A stretch of DNA of 61,812 nt, from NCBI GenBank assembly GCA_052034005.1, contig JBPOJB010000030.1, positions 1 through 61,812 on the forward strand. Reading direction: 5' to 3'. The number at the start of each line of letters is the position of its first letter. Position 1 is the stretch's first letter. Of the stretch, positions 7,851-16,500 are shown piece by piece. This DNA is from JAAYDI01 sp052034005 (GTDB lineage Bacteria; Planctomycetota; Planctomycetia; Pirellulales; Pirellulaceae). The translations under genes were made by a program, and so were the position numbers. The notes under the pieces are model-generated. The model saw only the letters and a list, made by a program, of their open reading frames with translations. It had not been told where the DNA came from and did not search any database.

Positions 7851-9446
7851 GTGACGCAAGAGCAATCAACGACCGCTGGGGAGTTCGAACGCGAGCCTGT
7901 TCCGCAGCGCGCGCTGCTCGGATTCAAGAGTTTCCTCGGCATGTATGCCGGCGAGCATGTGGCGGGCACGGAACTGATGATCGGCCCGCTGTTCGTGACT
8001 CGCGGCGTGAGCGCGTTCGATCTGATCGCGGGCCTGCTCCTGGGCAACCTGCTGGCCGTGCTGAGCTGGATGACGCTCACGGCACCCATCGCCACGCGGG
8101 CCCGCCTCACGCTGTACTACCAGCTGGAGAAGATCTGCGGCCGGCACCTGGTCACGCTGTACAACCTGGCCAACGGCGTCATGTTTTGTTTCCTGGCCGG
8201 GGCCATGATCACCGTATCCGCCACCGCGCTCGGCCCGCTGTTCAACGTGCCGATGCCCAGCCTGACCGACAATCTTCCCAGCAGCTGGCAGTGGGTGGCG
8301 GCGGCGGCGGCCGTGGGCGGCGCGATCGCGATCGTTGCCGCGCTGGGGTACCGGAGCGTGGCGAAGTTCGCCAACGTGGCGGCGCCCTGGATGGTGCTCG
8401 TGTTCCTCGCCTTCGGCCTCGTCGCCGCCCGGCAGTTCCTGGACGCCACCGGCACCGAGATCAAGTCGGCTCGCGACCTGTGGCAGCTGGCCGACACGGT
8501 CATCTGGAAGGGTGGCGATCCCCTGCCCGGCCTCTCGAAATTCACGATCTGGCACGTGGTGTTCTTCGCCTGGTTCTGCAACATGGCGATGCATATCGGG
8601 ATGTCGGACCTGAGCGTCTTCCGGTTCGCGCGCAAATCGCGCTACGCCAGCGCCTCGGCGGCGGGCATGTTCATCGGGCACTTCCTGGCCTGGATCTGCG
8701 CCTCCATGTTGTTTGCATATCAACTGCATGAGACGCATCCGGACGACTACATGGTCACCCTCCTCCGCGACCGATCGGCGAAGTACGCGGCCATGAGCCC
8801 GGAGCAGATCCGCGCGCTGCCGTTCTCGACGGAACTGCTGCGGGATGCCATGCAGATCGAAGAGCAGCTGGTCGCCCAGGGCCGGCTCCCCGCCCAGGAG
8901 AAGCGGATCAACCTGCCCACGCCCATCCCCGGCGACCTGGCGTATGGGGCCTGCGGCATCGCCGGGCTGTTGTGCGTGATCTTCGCGGGCTGGACGACTG
9001 CCAACCCGACGATCTACCGGGCCGGCCTCGCGTTCCAGTCGCTCGTGCCGCGCAGCTCGCGGTTCCGCGTCACCCTGATCACCGGGTGCATCGCCACCAT
9101 CGCCGGCATGTTCCCGGGGATCACCATGAGACTGCTCGACTTCGTCGCCATCTATGGGCTGATCCTGATGCCCATGGGGGCCGTGATTTTCGTCGACTTC
9201 TGGCTGATCCGGCGGTTCGGGTTGCTGAACAACTACGCGGAACGCACCCACCGAAGTTTCAACTGGGCGGCCGGCCTGACCTGGCTCCTGACGCTCAGCG
9301 CGTGCCTGTGCCTGACATACTTCGCCCGGATGGAGGTCTTCTTCGTCGGGCTGCCTGGCTGGTTCGTCGCCGCCGTGCTCTATGTCCTGCTCAGCCGACT
9401 GTACCAGAAGAAGTTCCGGCAGGGAGCGGTCGCGGAGACCGGATGA
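7851..9446 (+). CDS. NCS1-family (purine/cytosine-permease-like) transporter
   Basis: 531-residue membrane protein with about twelve hydrophobic segments. The N-terminal part (ALLGFKSFLGMYAGEHVAGT, GLLLGNLLAVLSWMTLTAPI, ATRARLTLYYQLEKICGR) resembles the nucleobase:cation symporter-1 family. The start is the GTG at 7851, four bases after rhaT; the longer reading frame from 7785 would overlap rhaT and lacks family resemblance. NCS1 proteins carry nucleobases, allantoin, hydantoins or vitamins. Placement inside a rhamnose operon makes a role in sugar or sugar-nucleoside uptake thinkable but unproven. A 60-residue membrane protein follows after three bases and may be its partner. Confidence 0.85.
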   Translation: MTQEQSTTAGEFEREPVPQRALLGFKSFLGMYAGEHVAGTELMIGPLFVTRGVSAFDLIAGLLLGNLLAVLSWMTLTAPIATRARLTLYYQLEKICGRHLVTLYNLANGVMFCFLAGAMITVSATALGPLFNVPMPSLTDNLPSSWQWVAAAAAVGGAIAIVAALGYRSVAKFANVAAPWMVLVFLAFGLVAARQFLDATGTEIKSARDLWQLADTVIWKGGDPLPGLSKFTIWHVVFFAWFCNMAMHIGMSDLSVFRFARKSRYASASAAGMFIGHFLAWICASMLFAYQLHETHPDDYMVTLLRDRSAKYAAMSPEQIRALPFSTELLRDAMQIEEQLVAQGRLPAQEKRINLPTPIPGDLAYGACGIAGLLCVIFAGWTTANPTIYRAGLAFQSLVPRSSRFRVTLITGCIATIAGMFPGITMRLLDFVAIYGLILMPMGAVIFVDFWLIRRFGLLNNYAERTHRSFNWAAGLTWLLTLSACLCLTYFARMEVFFVGLPGWFVAAVLYVLLSRLYQKKFRQGAVAETG

Positions 9447-9449
9447 CCC

Positions 9450-9632
9450 ATGAGGACTCTGCTGCAGTGCGTGTCGTGGATCGTCTTGCTGGGCGTGATC
9501 CTCCCGGCCCTGCTGTTCCTGCTCGGCCTGATCACGCTGGACTGCTGCAAGTGGGGCATGCTCCTGGCGACCATCGCCTGGTTCGTCGTCACGCCCCTCT
9601 GGATGGGTCGAGCCACCCAACGCGATCAGTGA
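9450..9632 (+). CDS. 60-residue small membrane protein after the NCS1 transporter
   Basis: The ATG is three bases after the NCS1 stop, so translation is probably coupled. The protein has two strongly hydrophobic stretches (about residues 5-30 and 36-50), separated by DCCKWG, and ends in a short polar tail (GRATQRDQ). I do not recognise a named family. Size, position and topology suggest an accessory subunit or stabiliser of the preceding transporter. It is the last gene of the rha block: convergent genes follow after 166 bases. Confidence 0.7.
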   Translation: MRTLLQCVSWIVLLGVILPALLFLLGLITLDCCKWGMLLATIAWFVVTPLWMGRATQRDQ

Positions 9633-9743
9633 ATCGAGCGAACCCGGGTCTTCCTTTCGTCGACCACGCGCACGGCGAGGAGCGTCTGAGCATCAGCCGG
9701 GTGGTCGCGGATGACGCGCTGCATTCGTACATCAGCGCGTACG

Positions 9744-9768
9744 GCCGCCGCTCGGTGCGGACGGCGGC
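9744..9768. terminator. Candidate hairpin between convergent genes
   Basis: GCCGCCG (9744-9750) and CGGCGGC (9762-9768) form a perfect 7-bp GC stem with an 11-base loop in the gap between the rha block and the minus-strand CBM9-like gene. No T-run follows on either strand, so termination activity is only a guess from position. Confidence 0.35.
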
Positions 9769-9798
9769 GGCGCTTCTTCACACGCCGTTCCTGGTTGG

Positions 9799-10455
9799 TT
9801 ACTCGGCGGTCAATTCCAGCGTACCCCAGAGGCTGGGGTCTTCAGCCACTGGGAATTCGGGTCCGACGCTCAACGTCTGCCAGCCCAGCTCGCGATCGAG
9901 CACGGCGTAGAAGAATCCGAGCTGCGGGTGTTCGGCCGGCTCGAACCCGGTCAGGGCGCGGGCGGGCACATGCGCCGCCAGCTGGTAGCCATCGGCCTGC
10001 AGTTGGCTGTGGACGGACAGGGCGCCCGACGGGATCTGCTTGGGGTGGTCTTTGGCCCGGTTGATCGGCAGCCACAACGCGAGCGGCTGGCGGAGTTGCG
10101 TGCCGCGGCCCAGCGGCAGGAACGCGAAGCGATGGCAGTACCGGCTGGCGCGATGGATGTTGTGCGTGTCGCGCGTGTCGATCCACAGGTGCAGCCCGTC
10201 GCTGTCCTCCGCACGCTCCCCACGGCACCAGAGCGCCTGCTTCTTGCCGGCCACACGCACGGTGAAGGACAGCCCCGTGTGGTTCCACGCCGCGCGCAAT
10301 TCGGCAAACAGTGCCTTACCCTCCAGCTCGCCGAAGCAGGGGATGCGGAACCGCGGCTCGAGCACAATCCCGTTCTCGCCCCACACCACACGCCGATAAT
10401 GGCACGGCACCGCGAAACGGAACAGGAACGTCGGCGCCATCAGTGGATCGGACAT
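9799..10455 (-). CDS. Conserved hypothetical protein, CBM9/DOMON-like beta-sandwich
   Basis: 218 residues from the ATG at 10455 (an in-frame GTG at 10479 lies inside the TCAC repeat and would add eight residues; another ATG is at 10440). The pattern WNHTGLSFTVRVAGKKQALW followed by DGLHLWIDTRDTHNIHRAS and HRFAFLPLG is reminiscent of family 9 carbohydrate-binding-like domains found in planctomycete proteins. There is no signal peptide. It follows the tandem uvrA by about 90 bases on the same strand, separated only by a tetranucleotide microsatellite. I infer a cytoplasmic beta-sandwich protein; function is unknown and the domain assignment is tentative. Confidence 0.65.
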   Translation of the reverse strand: MSDPLMAPTFLFRFAVPCHYRRVVWGENGIVLEPRFRIPCFGELEGKALFAELRAAWNHTGLSFTVRVAGKKQALWCRGERAEDSDGLHLWIDTRDTHNIHRASRYCHRFAFLPLGRGTQLRQPLALWLPINRAKDHPKQIPSGALSVHSQLQADGYQLAAHVPARALTGFEPAEHPQLGFFYAVLDRELGWQTLSVGPEFPVAEDPSLWGTLELTAE

Positions 10456-10470
10456 GTCATGCACTCGCCG

Positions 10471-10554
10471 TTCACTCACTCACTCACTCACTCACTCACT
10501 CACTCACTTACTCACTCACCCACCCACTCACTCACCCACTTGCGCACTCACTCG
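10471..10554. repeat. TCAC/GTGA tetranucleotide microsatellite
   Basis: About 36 bases (10473-10508) are perfect CACT units and the remainder to about 10554 are degenerate units (CACC, TACT). On the minus strand the repeat reads (GTGA)n, so within 12 bases it offers GTG start and TGA stop codons in all three frames. The uvrA stop codon (TGA, complement of 10548-10550) lies in the repeat, and the next gene starts just after it. Such tracts vary in length by slippage. Confidence 0.9.
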
Positions 10555-13500
10555 TTCAACCTGCACGCTTTATGTTCTTCCAGGAACTTCACGAGGTCGC
10601 CTTTGTGGAGGTCTTCCAGGGTGCGGAACCGGAGTTTGACGACGTCGCGGTCCTCGGCGGTGGCGTCCAATTCCCGTTCGCGGGCGAGGTCGGCGATGCG
10701 TCCCAGCGTGACGCAGCCTTTGGGTCCGTTCAGGTTCATGTCGAGCGATTCGCAGCGTTTGGTGCAGACCGTGATCCATGGTTCCCGCTGCGACTTGAGG
10801 ACCAGGTGCACCAGAACCTGGTTGTTCCACAGGAACTGCCCGTCGGGCGCCACGTGCTGCAGGATCTCGTGGAGTTCCTCCCAGACTTCGATATCCCACA
10901 GGATCCGCCGGCCGGCCGAGAACCCCTTGCGCAGGAAGTGCCATCGCTGGCCGAGCTTCTTCCAGGGCATGTGGTCTTCGAGCTTGAGTTCGGTCAGCCG
11001 TGTGTATTTCTGGAATCCGGCAATCGCTTCATCCAGGAACGCCCAGAACTCGGGGGTGTCGATTTCATCCCAGGCGTGCGCGGCGATCTGCACTTCCTGC
11101 CACGGGCCGCGCAGAGCGCGGCACTTGACGCGCGGCTCGTTGCCGTAGATCGGCACGTCATCCAGTTGGTTGAGCGTCTTGAGGGGCAGGCGCTTGAGCA
11201 GGTCCTGTCGCTGGAACGTGTTCTTGGCGACCCGGAACTTCATTTTCAAGAACCAGGTTTCGCCGGTGATCGCGTGGAAGAACCAGCCGGCCGATTTCTT
11301 TTCGGCGGCGATTTCCACGACGCTGCGGCTGTTCCAATCGGTGTCGCTGAACGCGCCGCCATCCTGGATGCGATCGACGACTGTCGCCAGGATGCGGCTG
11401 TCCCAGCGGCAGGGTTCGCCCATGCGGTCCACCCGGTCCTGGGTATGCCAGCGGCGCCCGTCCACTTCCCAAGGCATCTTCGTGTCGCGGCCCACGTCCG
11501 TGATGTCGCGATCTCCCGGCCGCGCTTCCAGCGCCGACGCCGGGTCGTACCGTGCGCGCGTGACGTAGGGCCCGGCCTCGAGCACCGGCGCCAAAGCTTC
11601 CGCGGTATGCGATCGTTGCGGTGCGTCCGGGTCGGTCGGATCGTCCGGCGCCTGCCAGGTCCGGGCATAGGCCGCCAGGTCCTCGGGTGTGCCGCAGGTC
11701 ACGATCCGCCCGCCGTCGTCACCGGCGTCCGGCCCCAGGTCGATCACCCAGTCGGCCGACTTGATGACGTCCAGGTTGTGCTCGATCAACACGACCGTAT
11801 TGCCCAGGTCCACGAGCCGATGCAGCACGTCGAGCAGCTTGGCCAGGTCTTCGAAGTGCAGCCCGGTCGTCGGCTCGTCCAGCAGGTAGAGCGTTCGGCC
11901 GGTGTCGGGCCGCGCCAGTTCGGCGGCGAGTTTCACGCGCTGCGCTTCGCCGCCCGAGAGGGTGGGAGCCGGCTGACCGAGTGTCAGGTAATCCAGCCCC
12001 ACATCGCACAGCGTCTGGATGATGCGGCGGATCTTCGGGATGTTGCCGAACAGCTCGACCGCCTCGCCGCAGGTCATGTCCAGCACATCGCTGATGGACC
12101 GGCCGTGGTAGGTGACGGCCAGCGTCTCCGGGTTGTAGCGCCGTCCGCGGCAGGTGTCGCACTCCACCCAGACGTCCGGCAGGAAATGCATTTCGATGCA
12201 CAGCTGGCCGTTGCCCTCGCAGCGATCGCACCGGCCGCCCGGCACGTTGAAGCTGAATCGGCGCGGCGAGTAGCCCCGCACTTTCGCTTCCGGCAGCTCG
12301 GCGAACAACATGCGGATCAGCTCGAACACGCCCGTGTAGGTGGCCGGGTTCGAAGCCGGGGAATTGCCCAGCGCCTGCTGGTCGACGCGGATCACTTTGT
12401 TGATGAATTCGATGCCTCGCAGCTCGTCGTGCGCGCCCGGGACCACGCTGGCGCGGTGCAATCGGCGGGCCAGCGCCTGGTACAGCACGTCGTCGATCAG
12501 GGAGCTCTTGCCGCTGCCGCTGGGGCCCGTCACGACCGTCAGCGTCGCCAGCGGGATGCGCACGTGCACATCGCGGAGGTTGTTGTGCCGCGCGCCGAGG
12601 ATTTCGAGCCATTCGCCGGACGGCGCGTCGCGCGTGGGCGCGGGAGTCGCGTGCAGGCCCCGCGCTTCGGGCTGGCCCTTGCGCCGCGCCGGCTTGTCGC
12701 CTGCCGGGGGCGTCGGCCGGACGTCGCGCATGCGCCGATTGGCCGGGATCGCGATGGCCTTCGCGCCGCTCAGGTACTGCCCGGTCAACGACGCCCGGCA
12801 CCGGGCGATGGCGCGCGGGGTCCCCTGGGCCACGATTTCTCCGCCCTGCTTGCCGGCGGCGGGTCCGAAGTCGCAGATGCGGTCGCTGCCGGCAATCACG
12901 TCCCGGTCGTGCTCGACCACGATCAGCGTATTGCCCAGGTCACGGAGTCTGTGCAGGGCAGCCAGCAGGAGTCGGCTGTCGCGCGGGTGCAGGCCGATGG
13001 TCGGTTCATCCAGCACGTACAGCACGCCGCACAGTCCGCTGCCCAACTGGCTGGCCAACCGAATGCGCTGGGCTTCTCCGTTGGAGAGCGTGGCGGCGCC
13101 GCGCGCCAGGGTGAGGTAGTGCAGGCCCACGTCGTTGAGGAACTGGGTGCGATTCGCCACTTCGCGCACGAGTTCACCGGCGATCTGCCGATCGCGTGCC
13201 GACAGGCGCCAACGCGCAATCTCCTGCTGCAGTTGCCCGAGCGGCAGTCGGCACAACTGGTCGATCGTGCGGCCTTGGAACCGGACGGCTGCCGCATCCT
13301 CGCGCAGCCGGCTGCCGCCGCACACGGTGCACTCGACTTCGTCGATCAGGTGCTCTAACCGCGTGCGCAAGAACGGGGACAGGCGGGAGGCCTCTTCCAA
13401 CGCCGGGTAGAGGCCCTTGAACTGGAACCGGAAGACCGGCCGGCCGGCGTGCGCGCCCGGCGCGCCGACGTCGAACCACTGGTCATCGCACCCGTGCATG

Positions 13501-16500
13501 ATGATCCGGCGGTGGCGCGGGCTCAACCGTTCGAACGGCTCGTCGATCGGCACGCCGGTCGACGCCGACAGCGTCTCGAGCATCCGCTGCGACACCGGGT
13601 GTTGCACGTCGGGCCAGAGGGCCGCGGCGCCCTGGCGGAGCGAGAGCCTGGCGTCCCGCAGCAGCGCGGCCGAATTGGTGCCGATCTGAGTGCCGAGCCC
13701 TTGGCAGGCGTGGCACCAGCCCAGCGGGCTGTTGAACGAGAAGCTGTGCGGCGTGAGCGGTGTGAGGCTGTGTCCGCAGCGGTCGCACGCCAGGTGCTGG
13801 CTGTGCCGGGTCACCTCCCACAGCGGCGCGGCAACGTCCGGCTGCTCATGCGCGACATGCATCACGCCTTTGCCCAGGGCCAGGCAGCTCTCCACAGCCT
13901 CGGCAATCCGCGCGCGGGCGGCAGGCCCGGCGACCACGCGGTCCACCACCACTTCGATGCGGTGCTTCCGCCGCCGATCGATAGTCGGTGGCTGGTCGAC
14001 CTGGTGCAGCGCGCCGTCCACGCGCATCCGCAAGTAGCCGCTGGCCTTGATCTCGCTCCAGAGCGCGGCGTAGTCCTGGCCGACCGGGAGGTCGACCGGC
14101 GCCATCAGGTAGAGCCGCGTGCCCGCGGGCGCCCGCATGATCTTCGCCGTGATCTCGTCGGGCGTCTGGGTGCCGACCGGCACGTCGCACTGCGGGCAAT
14201 GGGGGACTCCCAGCCGCGCCAGCAGGATGCGCAGGTAATCGTACACTTCGGTGACGGTCCCGACCGTTGAGCGCGGGGTGTGTCCCAGGTTCTTCTGTTC
14301 GATGGCGATGGCGGGCGAGAGGCCGTCGATGTGGTCGACGCGCGGCTTCTGCATCTGGCTCACGAACTGCCGCGCGTAAGCGCTGAGGCTCTCGACGTAA
14401 CGCCGCTGCCCTTCGGCGTAGATCGTGTCCATTGCCAACGACGTCTTGCCCGACCCGCTGGGGCCGCAGAAGACGGTCATCTCGTTGCGCGCGATGTCCG
14501 CGCTGACCGACTTCAAGTTGTGTTGCGCAGCGCCCTGCACGCGCAGCGTCGTGATCGGCGCAGCCGGGCGGCGCTCGGTCGGCGCGGCGCGCGACGGCGA
14601 CGGCTGGCTGCGCTGCGCGCCGTTCGAGAGGACCCGGGCCAGGGCCTGGCCGGTGTAGGACTCCGCGCATTGGGCCACCTGCTCCGGCGTGCCGGCGGCG
14701 ACGATCCGGCCGCCCTGCTCGCCTCCCTCCGGACCCAGATCGATGACCCAGTCGGCCGTCTTGATCACGTCCAGGTTGTGCTCGACGACCAGCACGGTGT
14801 TGCCGTGATCCACGAAGTTGTGGAGCACTTTGAGCAGCAGTTTGATGTCCGCGAAGTGGAGCCCCGTGGTCGGCTCGTCGAGCAGATACAGGGTCTTGCC
14901 CGTGCTGCGCTTGACCAGCTCCCGCGCCAGCTTGATGCGCTGGGCTTCGCCGCCCGAGAGGGTGGGCGAGGGCTGGCCGATCTTCAGGTAGTCCAGGCCG
15001 ACGTCGTGGAGCGTCTGCAGCTTGTGGCAGATGCGGGGGATGTTCTCGAACAGCTGCAACGCCTGCTGGACATCCATCTCGAGCACATCGGCGATGGACT
15101 TGCCCTTGAATTTGACCTGCCGCGTCTCATGATTGTACCGGTGCCCTTCACAGACCGGGCAGGTGACCCAGACGTCGGCGAGGAAGTCCATCTCGAGGCG
15201 GTTCGACCCGTTCCCGTCGCACGCCTCGCAGCGGCCGCGCGCGGTGTTGAAGCTGAACCGGCCCGGCGCGTAGCCGCGCAGCTTCGACTCCGGCAGCTGG
15301 GCGAACAGGTGGCGGATGTCGTCGAAGACCTTGATGTAGGTGCCCGGATTCGAACGCGGCGTCCGCCCGATCGGCGATTGATCGATCGCGATCAGTTTAT
15401 CCAGGTGCTCCAGGCCGGTCATGCCGGCGTGGGCGCCCGGATCTCCCAGGCCGCCGTTCAGATCGCGGCGGAGCGCCTCGACCAGGATGTCGTTGACCAG
15501 TGAACTCTTGCCCGAACCGGACACGCCGGTCACGCACACGAACAGGCCGAGCGGGATTTCGACGTCGATCTGTTTGAGGTTGTTATGCGCTACCCCGAGC
15601 ACCCGCAGGCGGTTCGGGCCCACCGGACGGCGCCGCCGCGGCGTCTCGATCCGCAGCTTGCCCGACAGGTACTTGCCGGTCACGCTCTCCGGCGCGCGGA
15701 CCACGTCGCGCAGCGAGCCGGCCGCGACGACCCGGCCGCCGTGCACGCCCGGACCGGGACCGAAATCGATCAAGTGGTCGGCCGCCCGCATCGTGTCTTC
15801 GTCATGCTCCACCACGACCACCGTGTTGCCCATGTCGCGCAGCCGATGCAGCGTATTGAGCAGCCGGTGATTGTCGCGCGCATGCAGGCCGATCGACGGC
15901 TCGTCCAGGATGTACAGCACGCCGACCAGCCCCGAGCCGATCTGGCTGGCCAGCCGAATGCGCTGTGACTCACCGCCCGAGAGCGTGGGGGCGGTGCGAT
16001 CGAGCGTCAGGTAATCCAACCCGACGTTGACCAGGAACCCCAGCCGGTTGCGGAGTTCCTTGAGCACCTCCGCCGCGATCGCCTGACCCGTGGCGTCCAA
16101 CTGCAACTGGGCGAAGAAATCGGCCGCCGCGCGCACCGACAGGCGGCACACGGCGGGCAACGACTTGCGCGGCGCGTCCTGAAAGGCGGCGCCGGCCGTG
16201 GTCACGCACACCGCGCGCGCTTGCGTGGTCAGCCGTTCGCCGTCGCATTCCGGACAGGGCAAGGTGCGCATGTACTTCTCGAGCTGGCGGATCTGCAGCC
16301 GGCTCTTGCTGGTGCGATACTTGTCCAGCAGCTCCGGGATGATCCCCTCATAGGTGCCGCCATGCATGATCGGCGTCGAACCGCCGCGCCAAGTGAACGT
16401 GATGTGCTGATCGCCGGTCCCCCACAGCAGCAGGCGCTGCCAGGGAGGGTCCAGGTCGCGCCAGGGCGTTTCCAGGATTGTGCCTTCCGGGAGTCCGTGC

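Noticed and set aside
7866..9620. 584-codon minus-strand ORF
   Set aside because: Antisense to the NCS1 permease; rich in Asp/Glu/Gln/Arg from reversed hydrophobic codons and without known domains.
10311..13358. 1015-codon plus-strand ORF
   Set aside because: It lies antisense to uvrA and reflects GC-rich codon bias. It has no family resemblance, and the minus strand has unmistakable UvrA motifs throughout.
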